This document shows positions 1-7,943 of a stretch of 33,262 nt of DNA, in pieces. Below the pieces are notes generated by a model. It saw only the letters and a list, made by a program, of their open reading frames with translations. It did no database searches and was not told where the DNA came from. The translations under genes and the position numbers were made by a program. Position 1 is the stretch's first letter, and the number at the start of each line of letters is the position of its first letter. Origin of the DNA: an uncultured Porphyromonadaceae bacterium (lineage in GTDB: Bacteria; Bacteroidota; Bacteroidia; Bacteroidales; Muribaculaceae); NCBI GenBank assembly GCA_905202215.1, contig CAJKRG010000031.1, forward strand, positions 1-33,262. Direction: 5' to 3'.

Positions 1-10
1 AAAGATAACA

Positions 11-193
11 CTATACTCCGACATATCCCCACCCACCGGAAAAATCCGCTGACCCTTTATTCGAACCGAAGAAACCTTTAAGAGCTATATAAAGTCCGAG
101 AAGCGCTCCCGCCAGAAGCACCGCAAGGCCGGCATATATCAGGATATCTTTCATTACGGTTATATAAAAATCCTGAGAAGCCGGCTCGATCAT
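11..193 (-). CDS. Small single-span membrane protein downstream of prfA
   Basis: A complete short reading frame of 60 codons with its stop at 11-13. It has one strongly hydrophobic stretch at about residues 18-40 (ILIYAGLAVLLAGALLGLYI), followed by a glycine/serine-rich tail ending GGWGYVGV. An internal ATG at 154 would give a 47-residue protein beginning MKDILIYAG, which looks like a normal N-terminus for a small inner-membrane protein, so the true start is uncertain. It lies 45 bp after the prfA stop on the same strand with no terminator visible between them, so the two are probably co-transcribed. I do not recognise the family. A short spurious frame cannot be excluded, but the well-formed transmembrane segment argues for a real gene. 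Confidence 0.5.
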   Translation of the reverse strand: MIEPASQDFYITVMKDILIYAGLAVLLAGALLGLYIALKGFFGSNKGSADFSGGWGYVGV

Positions 194-238
194 ATCTCGA
201 TATCAGCCCCTCAGGATATATAACGTGCGGATATGCCG

Positions 239-1348
239 TCAAAGTTCGGCGGCTTTCAGTTTTTCGGCATTCTCGGCTATGGTGAGATGATCGATGAGAT
301 CCTGGATATCACCGTCGACAAACGCCTGAAGATTATAGACAGTATAGTTTATACGGTGATCGGTGATGCGCCCCTGCGGATAATTGTAGGTGCGGATCTT
401 CGCGGAACGGTCGCCGGTGCTTACCATAGTCTTGCGGCGCGAAGCGATGTCGTCTACATATTTCTGGTGCTCTTTGTCGTATATAAAGGTACGCAGTCGG
501 CTCAGGGCGCGCTCCTTGTTTTTAGGCTGGTCGCGGGTTTCGGTACATTCGATGAGTATTTCCTCGCTCACGCCCGTATTGGGATTCTTCCACATATAGC
601 GGAGACGCACACCCGATTCGACCTTGTTGACGTTCTGTCCTCCGGCTCCGCCTGAACGGAAAGTATCCCATTTTATTTCGCCTTCGTTGATTTCCACATC
701 AAAAGGCTCCGCTTCGGGAAGCACGGCAACTGTCGCGGCCGAAGTATGCACGCGGCCCTGGGTCTCGGTGGCGGGAACACGCTGCACACGGTGCACCCCG
801 CTCTCATATTTGAGCACGCCGTAGACCCCGTCGCCTGTCACAGACAGCACCACCTCCTTGTAGCCGCCCGCGGCACCCTCGCTCGCTGATGTAATGGCCA
901 CATTCCACCCCCGGCTCTCGCAATACTTGATATACATCTTGCAGAGGTCTCCGGCAAAAATAGCTGCCTCGTCGCCTCCGGTTCCACCGCGGATTTCGAG
1001 TATGGCATTCTTAGAATCCTCCGGATCGGCAGGTATCAGAAGCAACTTTATCTCCTCCTCAAGAGCCGGAATGGCTTCGGCTGCAGCATCAAGCTGTTCT
1101 TTGGCCATCTCGCGCATGTCAGGATCGTTCTCGGAGACCAGAAGCGCCTTGGCCTCGTCAACATCACCGACGAGCTGACGATAGCGGCGAGTACTCGCCG
1201 TGAGTTTCTCAAGATCCTTGTATTCTTTCGACAGGCGCACATAGCGCTTCATATCGGCAATCACGGCCGGGTCGGTTATAAGAGTCGAGACCTCCTCGAA
1301 ACGGGCTTCGATTCCGTCGAGGCGCTGAAGTAATGATAAGTCTGCCAT
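239..1348 (-). CDS. prfA: Peptide chain release factor 1
   Basis: Cytoplasmic class I release factor that recognises UAG and UAA stop codons and triggers hydrolysis of peptidyl-tRNA on the ribosome. The GGQ catalytic motif is intact (residues 236-238, within RSGGAGGQNVNKVESG). The stop-codon recognition tripeptide is P192-A193-T194 (RVPATETQGRVHTSA), which marks RF1; RF2 carries SPF. The length of 369 codons is normal. An in-frame ATG eight codons upstream (1372) exists, but the protein from 1348 begins MADLSLLQRLDGIEARFEEV, the usual RF1 N-terminus, so 1348 is preferred. A Bacteroidetes-type promoter lies at 1407-1437. The gene is divergent from clpC and is followed by a small membrane protein gene. 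Confidence 0.97.
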   Translation of the reverse strand: MADLSLLQRLDGIEARFEEVSTLITDPAVIADMKRYVRLSKEYKDLEKLTASTRRYRQLVGDVDEAKALLVSENDPDMREMAKEQLDAAAEAIPALEEEIKLLLIPADPEDSKNAILEIRGGTGGDEAAIFAGDLCKMYIKYCESRGWNVAITSASEGAAGGYKEVVLSVTGDGVYGVLKYESGVHRVQRVPATETQGRVHTSAATVAVLPEAEPFDVEINEGEIKWDTFRSGGAGGQNVNKVESGVRLRYMWKNPNTGVSEEILIECTETRDQPKNKERALSRLRTFIYDKEHQKYVDDIASRRKTMVSTGDRSAKIRTYNYPQGRITDHRINYTVYNLQAFVDGDIQDLIDHLTIAENAEKLKAAEL

Positions 1349-1406
1349 AATATTTTGTCGGGGCTCCGGCATTCCGGACCCTGCGTTTAGCGGTTAAAAA
1401 CTGACG

Positions 1407-1437
1407 CGAAGTTACTCATTTTCTGCCAAACAGGCAA
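1407..1437 (-). promoter_or_regulatory. prfA promoter (Bacteroidetes -33/-7 type)
   Basis: On the minus strand, TTG (1437-1435) is followed after 20 nt by TAACTTCG (1414-1407), seven of eight matches to TAnnTTTG allowing the common TTCG ending. Transcription would start near 1400, about 50 nt ahead of the chosen prfA start. Confidence 0.55.
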
Positions 1438-1461
1438 CGGGAGCGGACGCGGCGCAAAAAA

Positions 1462-1493
1462 TTTGCCCGTTTCGTGCGTTTTTTGTATCTTTG
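1462..1493 (+). promoter_or_regulatory. clpC promoter (Bacteroidetes -33/-7 type)
   Basis: TTTG (1462-1465), 20 nt, then TATCTTTG (1486-1493), a perfect match to TTTG-N19-21-TAnnTTTG. The predicted transcription start near 1500 lies downstream of the earlier ATG at 1474, which supports the ATG at 1543 as the clpC start. Confidence 0.75.
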
Positions 1494-1542
1494 TATAATA
1501 TTTGGCACGATTATTGCTACAATCTCTCCAGATTTACTGATT

Positions 1543-4119
1543 ATGGAAAATAACCAAAAATACACAGAAAACGCGCGTGCGCTTATAGACCGTCTCCGTC
1601 TGCAGTGCACCAACCACAACAACGCCACCATCATGCCCGCACACCTGCTCCTGGAGCTGAGCGCTCCCGGCACCAAGTCGGCCGAGCTGATGGAACGCCT
1701 CGTAGGCGCCGACAAACTGGGCGATCTCCGCTCGGCTCTCGATGTGGCGCTCTATGAACCATCGTCTGCCGACGATAAGGGTGCCGACTACTACAACCGA
1801 ATTATCACTCTCATCATAAAACTCGCAATCATCGAGGCCCGCTACCTCAAAGCACCTCTCGTTGATGTCGAGCACCTCCTTCTCTCGCTATTCCACAACA
1901 AGGACGTGCGCTCGATGAGCGTGATCGCGCCCTACTTCAACGCCGGAATCGACTACGACTCCCTTCGACGCCAGGCTCTTGCCGAATCACGCCCCGAAGA
2001 GGTAATGGATATCGCGGGCGATGCCGGTGAAAGCGACGAGCCCGCACGCGGCGAAGAAAGCGACAGCCTGCGCGAATCACAGGCCGAAGCCGGCAAGACC
2101 GGCGCCGCGCCCAAATCACATCGCGGCGGCAGTCGTGGCGACACTCCGATGCTCGATAAATTCGGAAACGACATGACCCGCGCCGCCGAAGAAGGACGCC
2201 TCGATCCCGTAGTAGGCCGAGAGACCGAAATCGAACGTCTGGCCCAGATACTGAGCCGCCGTAAGAAAAACAATCCGGTGCTCATAGGCGAGCCCGGTGT
2301 GGGCAAGAGTGCCATTGTCGAAGGCCTCGCCCTGCGCATAGTGAACCGCAAGGTGTCGCGTATATTATTCGACAAACGCGTCATTTCACTTGATATGGCC
2401 TCGCTCGTAGCCGGTACGAAATATCGCGGCGAATTCGAGGAGCGTATCAAAGCCGTGCTGAACGAGCTGACCAAAAACCGCGACATCATACTCTTCATCG
2501 ACGAGATCCATACCATCGTAGGAGCCGGAAACGCCCAGGGTTCAATGGATGCGGCCAATCTGCTCAAACCGGCCCTTGCCCGCGGCGAGATCCAGTGCAT
2601 CGGCGCTACGACGCTCGACGAATACCGCGTGAACATAGAAAAGGACGGAGCTCTCGAACGCCGCTTCCAGAAAGTGATGGTCGAGCCGACCACCCCGGAA
2701 GAGACTCTGGTCATACTCAACAACATCAAGCCGAAATATGAGGCCCATCACGGTGTAAACTACACTGCCGAAGCTCTCGAGGCTTGTGTGAAGCTCACCG
2801 ACCGCTATATCAGCGACCGCAACTTCCCCGACAAGGCCATAGATGCTCTCGACGAGGCCGGTTCCCGCACCCGGATAAGCCATATCGAGGTTCCGACCGA
2901 AATCGAAGAACTCGAGACTAAACTCCAGGCCACTACCGCCGAAAAACTGGCCGCAGCCAAACGTCATGATTTCGCACAGGCCACACGTCTGCGCGACGAG
3001 GCCGCCCGTATTGGCCGTCAGCTCGACGAGGCACGCGCCAAGTGGGAAAAAGATATGGAAGCCAACCGCGAGACTGTCGATGCCGACCGCGTCGCCGAAG
3101 TCGTGGCTATGATGACAGGCGTGCCGGTGCAGCGTATAGCACAGGCCGAAGGCATGCGCCTGCTCGAAATGGGGCCGAAACTGCAAGGTTCCGTAATCGG
3201 ACAGGACAATGCCATCGCCAAGATCGTAAAGGCCATACAGCGCAACCGTCTCGGCCTCAAGGATCCGAACAAGCCAATCGGCACATTTATGTTCCTCGGC
3301 CCGACAGGCGTCGGCAAGACCCTTCTGGCAAAAAAACTTGCCGAATATCTTTTCGACTCAGCCGACACCCTTATCCGTATCGACATGAGCGAATATATGG
3401 AGAAATTCAGTGTGTCGCGTCTCATCGGAGCGCCTCCCGGATACGTCGGATATGAAGAAGGCGGCCAGCTAACCGAGCGTGTGCGCCGTCACCCCTACTC
3501 TGTCGTACTTCTCGACGAAATCGAGAAAGCGCACCCCGACGTATTCAATCTCCTGCTTCAGGTGATGGACGAAGGCCGACTCACCGACAGCCTCGGACGC
3601 CGCATCGACTTCAAGAACACAATAATAATCATGACCTCGAATATCGGCACCCGTCAGCTGAAGGAATTCGGCAGCGGAGTCGGATTCAATACCCGCGAAG
3701 TCGACCGCGAATATTCGCACAGCGTACTCTCCAAGGCTCTCAACAAGGCCTTCGCGCCCGAATTCCTCAACCGTATCGACGACGTGATAATCTTCGACAC
3801 CCTCGACCGCGACGCCATCTTCAAGATCATCGACATTGAGCTTGCCGGATTCTTCAAGCGTATCGGCACGCTCGGCTACTCCATCTCCATAAGCGACGAG
3901 GCCAAAAACTTCATCGCATCCAAGGGATGCGACGTGCAGTTCGGCGCCCGCCCGCTCAAGCGTGCCATCCAGAAATATCTCGAAGATGAACTTGCCGAGC
4001 TTCTCCTCGCCGGAAAAGCAGGCGCCGGCGACGAAATAATAGTCGATTTCAATCCCGACGAACAAAAAATTGTCATCCACGTCATCGACGCCGCTTCCCA
4101 GCCTGTAATCGAACAATAA
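1543..4119 (+). CDS. clpC: ClpC-type AAA+ unfoldase (Clp protease ATP-binding subunit)
   Basis: Hexameric cytoplasmic AAA+ chaperone that unfolds proteins and feeds them to the ClpP peptidase. In order: a Clp N-terminal repeat domain (about 1-150), an acidic, serine-rich linker, AAA1 with Walker A GEPGVGKS (249-256) and Walker B ILFIDE (316-321), a short UVR-like middle domain (about 455-505), and AAA2 with Walker A GPTGVGKT (586-593) and Walker B VVLLDE (654-659). The short middle domain and the VGF ClpP-docking tripeptide (713-715) point to ClpC; ClpB has a long coiled-coil M domain and no such loop. The frame is open from an ATG at 1474, but the promoter overlaps that part and MENNQKYTENARALID looks like a real N-terminus, giving 858 aa. 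A strong terminator follows. Confidence 0.95.
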   Translation: MENNQKYTENARALIDRLRLQCTNHNNATIMPAHLLLELSAPGTKSAELMERLVGADKLGDLRSALDVALYEPSSADDKGADYYNRIITLIIKLAIIEARYLKAPLVDVEHLLLSLFHNKDVRSMSVIAPYFNAGIDYDSLRRQALAESRPEEVMDIAGDAGESDEPARGEESDSLRESQAEAGKTGAAPKSHRGGSRGDTPMLDKFGNDMTRAAEEGRLDPVVGRETEIERLAQILSRRKKNNPVLIGEPGVGKSAIVEGLALRIVNRKVSRILFDKRVISLDMASLVAGTKYRGEFEERIKAVLNELTKNRDIILFIDEIHTIVGAGNAQGSMDAANLLKPALARGEIQCIGATTLDEYRVNIEKDGALERRFQKVMVEPTTPEETLVILNNIKPKYEAHHGVNYTAEALEACVKLTDRYISDRNFPDKAIDALDEAGSRTRISHIEVPTEIEELETKLQATTAEKLAAAKRHDFAQATRLRDEAARIGRQLDEARAKWEKDMEANRETVDADRVAEVVAMMTGVPVQRIAQAEGMRLLEMGPKLQGSVIGQDNAIAKIVKAIQRNRLGLKDPNKPIGTFMFLGPTGVGKTLLAKKLAEYLFDSADTLIRIDMSEYMEKFSVSRLIGAPPGYVGYEEGGQLTERVRRHPYSVVLLDEIEKAHPDVFNLLLQVMDEGRLTDSLGRRIDFKNTIIIMTSNIGTRQLKEFGSGVGFNTREVDREYSHSVLSKALNKAFAPEFLNRIDDVIIFDTLDRDAIFKIIDIELAGFFKRIGTLGYSISISDEAKNFIASKGCDVQFGARPLKRAIQKYLEDELAELLLAGKAGAGDEIIVDFNPDEQKIVIHVIDAASQPVIEQ

Positions 4120-4141
4120 CCATCTCCCTCATAACTATAAG

Positions 4142-4183
4142 GACGGCCGGACGTTGCTACACGCCCGGCCGTCGTTTTTTTTT
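4142..4183 (+). terminator. Intrinsic terminator after clpC
   Basis: Perfect 9-bp GC-rich stem GACGGCCGG (4142-4150) / CCGGCCGTC (4165-4173), a 14-nt loop, then nine T residues (4175-4183). It sits between clpC and the convergent GH43 gene. On the minus strand the same hairpin has no T-tract after it, so it is a weak candidate for ending the PUL operon. Confidence 0.92.
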
Positions 4184-4201
4184 GTCAGGGACTGACTCTG
4201 C

Positions 4202-6115
4202 TTATGATTTCTTGCCCCAGTAGGTAGTTGTGCCCTTTATACCGGCGAACACGATTGTGGCATGGCGGTCGGCCGACTCCCAGTCGCATTCACGGGACAG
4301 ATAAAGCTCAATGCCGTTGACAGTAAGAATACTGTTGGCGGCGTCAAAACTCCATGAGCTGTCTTTCCACTGTCCTTCGATCACTTTGTGGTCAGAACCA
4401 AGAACTATGGTTGTCGACACCTTCTGCTGTCCGTAGGCATAGGAAAGATCGATGAGTTCCCACGAACCGGCGATATCGTCTTCGGTAATGGGCACCTCGG
4501 GAACTGCGCCGTAGCGTTCAGGCATTACGAGAGGCCAGCCGTCCTTAGTCCAACGTATCGAACGTACGTGGCCCATCATGAGGGCATTGCTGAACTCGTT
4601 GCCGCCCCAGTTTGCGGGGAAACGGGCCTGAGAGGCATAGTACCAGTTGTCGGCACCGTCGTCGAAAACAGCGCAGTGAGCAAAGCCCACCCAACCATGG
4701 TCGCCGGCAAAAGCGTAGGGATGTGTCACGACAGGGAAAGCATCGCCGCCTGCGGTAACATCGGTACCGTCGATACCGACATACGGGCCTTCGATATTCT
4801 GCGAACGGACGACGCGCGTATTGTAAGCCACATCAAGAGCATCGTATGCAAGGAAAAGATAATAATAACCGTTGCGATATACGATTTCCGGACCTTCCGA
4901 AGCCTGCCAGCGGTTTCCGGCGGCACGGGTGGCAATAAGTTTGCCATAAGAATCGTCGGCGTTCCAGACATCGCCCGTAAGAGCGGGCTTGCCGGTGGTT
5001 GCATCGACCTTTACAGCGGCGATACCGCTATGCCATGAGCCGTAGACGAGCCAGTGTTCGCCGTTGCCGGCGACTATATAGGAGGGGTCGATGGCATTGA
5101 AGCGGTAGAGAGCGTTGGCCCAGTCGTTGGCCGTACCGTACTCGTCTTTACCTTTGTCGGTAGAGTTGGTTATAACGAAGCCTTTGTCTTCCCAGCTATC
5201 GTTGTCGGCGGGATTGGTTGTTTCCATCAGACCGATGAAAGCGCGCTCGCCCCAGGTTCCGTCGCCGGCCACGCTGCCCGGGCAAACGATAGAATAATAC
5301 ATGCGATAGACGTTGCCGGCCTTACGGACTACAGGAGCCCAGTAGCCGAATGCATCGACATCGGGGTCGGCGGCAGGCAGACCCTGGGCGGCGCGTATTT
5401 CATTGAGTTTGGGGATAACCCAGTCGGGAAGAGTCTTCATAGTACCGCCGAGATACTCCCAGTTGATCAGGTCTTTGGAGCGGCGGCCGTGGAAATGCCC
5501 TCCCGCGGTATGAGCGTTGCCGTATGAGGCATCAGTCTGATACATATAGTAGTATCCGTCGTCGGCCTTCACCACCGAAGGATCATGCACATTGGCGAGA
5601 TTCCACTGCGAACGCTGATTCCACCCGGAGAGGGAGGCATAATCATCAGGATACTGCGGCCCGCGATAATTGGCGAGCTGCTCGTTGAGAGTACCTTCGG
5701 AGGTTCGGAATACAAATTCCGGCGAATAGACGACAGTACCCTGGTACTGCGACACATAGGCGCGGATATGATATTCCGTATCGGGAGCCAGCGAAGGTAT
5801 CGTAGCCACTATATGGCCCTGATATGCTTTGCCGGCAAAAGCCATGTCGGCAGGATCGTCGGCTTTGTATACCATATCATAGATAGTCGGCGTGCCTTCT
5901 GTGCTGACACAATATCCTGTCTGAGTCCAGTGTGTAGCAGGGCCGACAAGAACAAGTGTCGAGAAACGGGCATAGGTCGCACCGGTTTCCACACTTTCGG
6001 GCACATCGAGGACGATTTCGGATCCTTCCGGCGCCTTGATGCTGTCATTGTCGTCGCAGGCACCGAATGTGAGAGCGGCAGCCAGAACGCTCATGAGAAT
6101 TATTTTAGCTTTCAT
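4202..6115 (-). CDS. GH43 endo-alpha-1,5-L-arabinanase-like surface lipoprotein
   Basis: Predicted to cleave internal alpha-1,5 bonds of the arabinan backbone at the cell surface. From 6115 it starts MKAKIILMSVLAAALTFGAC, with a lipobox Cys at residue 20 followed by acidic residues (DDND), as in Bacteroidetes surface-export signals. Residues 30-125 look like a fibronectin-type beta-sandwich. The five-bladed GH43 propeller shows all three acids: D178 (HDPS), D343 (IDPS) and E407 (SEGPE). A C-terminal beta domain (about 555-637) ends in YWGKK and is shared with the GH43 at 22674. An ATG-less extension to 6241 overlaps the susD gene and is rejected. It is the last gene of the minus-strand operon, 28 bp after susD. 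Exact specificity is inferred from family and context. Confidence 0.9.
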   Translation of the reverse strand: MKAKIILMSVLAAALTFGACDDNDSIKAPEGSEIVLDVPESVETGATYARFSTLVLVGPATHWTQTGYCVSTEGTPTIYDMVYKADDPADMAFAGKAYQGHIVATIPSLAPDTEYHIRAYVSQYQGTVVYSPEFVFRTSEGTLNEQLANYRGPQYPDDYASLSGWNQRSQWNLANVHDPSVVKADDGYYYMYQTDASYGNAHTAGGHFHGRRSKDLINWEYLGGTMKTLPDWVIPKLNEIRAAQGLPAADPDVDAFGYWAPVVRKAGNVYRMYYSIVCPGSVAGDGTWGERAFIGLMETTNPADNDSWEDKGFVITNSTDKGKDEYGTANDWANALYRFNAIDPSYIVAGNGEHWLVYGSWHSGIAAVKVDATTGKPALTGDVWNADDSYGKLIATRAAGNRWQASEGPEIVYRNGYYYLFLAYDALDVAYNTRVVRSQNIEGPYVGIDGTDVTAGGDAFPVVTHPYAFAGDHGWVGFAHCAVFDDGADNWYYASQARFPANWGGNEFSNALMMGHVRSIRWTKDGWPLVMPERYGAVPEVPITEDDIAGSWELIDLSYAYGQQKVSTTIVLGSDHKVIEGQWKDSSWSFDAANSILTVNGIELYLSRECDWESADRHATIVFAGIKGTTTYWGKKS

Positions 6116-6143
6116 GTGGCAGTCACGATTGATTTTTAGGTTA

Positions 6144-7928
6144 TTACATTTCCCAGCCTGGTGTCTGAGTATAGCCGGTCTTACGGATTTCGGTGAGAGG
6201 AACAGGCACGAAGTAGTTCTTCGGTGCGTGGAAAGTGACATTGGGGAACTTCGGATTCGGACCGTAATTATATTTCACGGCTGTATTCTCGCGCACGGCG
6301 ACACCATAGATAGTGCCGAGCTGACGATAGCGCGGAAGGCCGGCCTCTGCGGCACGGTTGAAGTTGGCGGCATCGCCGAAGAGTTTCCAGCGGCGTACAT
6401 CGAAGAAGCGGTGATCCTCAAAGCACAGCTCGATACGGCGTTCGTTCTGTATGCGTTCGCGAAGCTGGGCCTGATTCATGCCGGCGTATGCGGGCATTCC
6501 GACACGGGCGCGCACCTGGTTCACATACTGATATGCGTCAGCGGTACGTCCGGCCTCATTGAGGGCCTCGGCGGCATTAAGAAGGATTTCGGCATAGCGG
6601 AAAATAGGACAAGCCTTGTCGGTGCCGCGCACGGTGCCGTCCCAGGGAATATTGCTGGTATATTTCTTGAGATAATAGCCGGTGCAGGTACCGCCGTTGG
6701 AACGGGCGTAATCGGGGCCGACCTCGCCGTCGTCATTGTTCACATTTACGGGGCGGGCTTCTTCACCTACACCCCAGATCGTACCGTGATGGATTATGGT
6801 CTGTTCCATGCGCGGATCGCGGTTGACATAGGGATTCTGCTCGTCATAGTCGGGATCCTGGTCGATGGGAAGACCCTTGAGGGTTTCGTAAGCATCGACA
6901 AGATTCTGCGACGGGTTCATATAGCCGGTAGCCGAACGACGGCCGGTGAAACCACAGGGAGTATTGAACTCCTCGATAGCAGTCTGTCCGCGCCATACCG
7001 AGCGGGAGAGGATATACTCGTTGTTATGCACTGGGTTGGTGATGAAGCAATCATAGTAGTTTTCCTCAGGGTCGTTCGAGGGAGCTGTATGCAGGCGATA
7101 GGGATTCCAGCATGCATTGTTGGCAGTGATGAAATCGAGAGCAGCCTGAGCAGCTGCATTCCATGCCGATGCGTCGTTCCCAGGGTTATGGAGGGGCGAG
7201 GCTTTGTATAGAAGCGCACGAGCCTTGAGAGCGTATGCGGCCGCACCGTTCACGCGACCCCAGTTTTCCTCTTCGTTGGTGTAGCGGAAAGGAAGGTCGT
7301 TCTTGTACTTGTCGCATTCGTCAGCAACCCACTGCAGCACCTCGGCGGCAGGAGTGCGGGGAGGCAGAGCCGATGAGGGCTCAAGCACAATGGGAACGCC
7401 TGCTTCGTCGTCGCCGATGATAGGAATATCACCGAACCACTGCACCATTTCCATGTGCAGGATAGCGCGGAGCACGCGAGCCTCGGCTATGAAGCGGTCA
7501 TAGAGACGGTTGTCATCGCCGTTGCGTTCGGCATTGCCGACCACAGACGGACGGGCATTCTTGATAAACTGGTTGCAGGCGCGGATACCGGCTGTGCGTG
7601 TATTCCAGTAGTTGCTCGCATACCAGTGATTGTTCGCGTCGTAGCTGTCCTCCATCACGGCGTGTGTATAACCGCGCCAGAAGCTGACGGCATTGTCGGT
7701 CATACAGTCCTTGTTCAGACGCGAGTTGGCATCGCTGTAGTCGGCGAAAGCATCGGGAAGATAGGTATAGCAGTTTGCAAGGAAGCCGCGGGTCATGTCA
7801 TAGTCGCCGAACACCCTGTCGGCCTGAAGAGTGAGGTCGACCTCCTTGTCGAGATAATCGTCGCAGGAAGCAAGGGCGACGGCACAACCGAACGCAAGAG
7901 CTGCGATTGCTGATTTATATAGTTTCAT
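6144..7928 (-). CDS. SusD/RagB-family glycan-binding lipoprotein (second pair)
   Basis: Outer-membrane lipoprotein that caps its SusC partner and binds oligosaccharide at the surface. The signal peptide ends ALASC with Cys22 and continues DDYLDKE, a typical SusD N-terminus with acidic residues. TPR-like helices follow, and the family signature CFEDHRFFDVRRW lies around H506. The length of 594 aa is normal. It starts 15 bp after the stop of its SusC partner and precedes the endo-arabinanase gene by 28 bp, so all three are probably in one transcript. The ligand is presumably an arabino-oligosaccharide, inferred from the enzymes in the locus. Confidence 0.93.
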   Translation of the reverse strand: MKLYKSAIAALAFGCAVALASCDDYLDKEVDLTLQADRVFGDYDMTRGFLANCYTYLPDAFADYSDANSRLNKDCMTDNAVSFWRGYTHAVMEDSYDANNHWYASNYWNTRTAGIRACNQFIKNARPSVVGNAERNGDDNRLYDRFIAEARVLRAILHMEMVQWFGDIPIIGDDEAGVPIVLEPSSALPPRTPAAEVLQWVADECDKYKNDLPFRYTNEEENWGRVNGAAAYALKARALLYKASPLHNPGNDASAWNAAAQAALDFITANNACWNPYRLHTAPSNDPEENYYDCFITNPVHNNEYILSRSVWRGQTAIEEFNTPCGFTGRRSATGYMNPSQNLVDAYETLKGLPIDQDPDYDEQNPYVNRDPRMEQTIIHHGTIWGVGEEARPVNVNNDDGEVGPDYARSNGGTCTGYYLKKYTSNIPWDGTVRGTDKACPIFRYAEILLNAAEALNEAGRTADAYQYVNQVRARVGMPAYAGMNQAQLRERIQNERRIELCFEDHRFFDVRRWKLFGDAANFNRAAEAGLPRYRQLGTIYGVAVRENTAVKYNYGPNPKFPNVTFHAPKNYFVPVPLTEIRKTGYTQTPGWEM

Positions 7929-7943
7929 ATCGTGTATTCGCTG

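Noticed and set aside
1474..1542. N-terminal extension of clpC from the ATG at 1474 (hydrophobic MRFLYLCIIFG)
   Set aside because: It overlaps the near-perfect clpC promoter at 1462-1493 and lies before the predicted transcription start. ClpC is cytoplasmic and needs no such segment.
4140..4200. Terminator of the minus-strand PUL operon in the clpC hairpin
   Set aside because: On the minus strand the hairpin is followed by CTTATAGTTATG and not a T-run, so it is supported only for clpC.
6036..7211. Long plus-strand open frame opposite the second SusD gene
   Set aside because: It is antisense to a clear SusD gene. Long antisense frames are common under this locus's GC-rich third positions, and the translation shows no recognisable fold.
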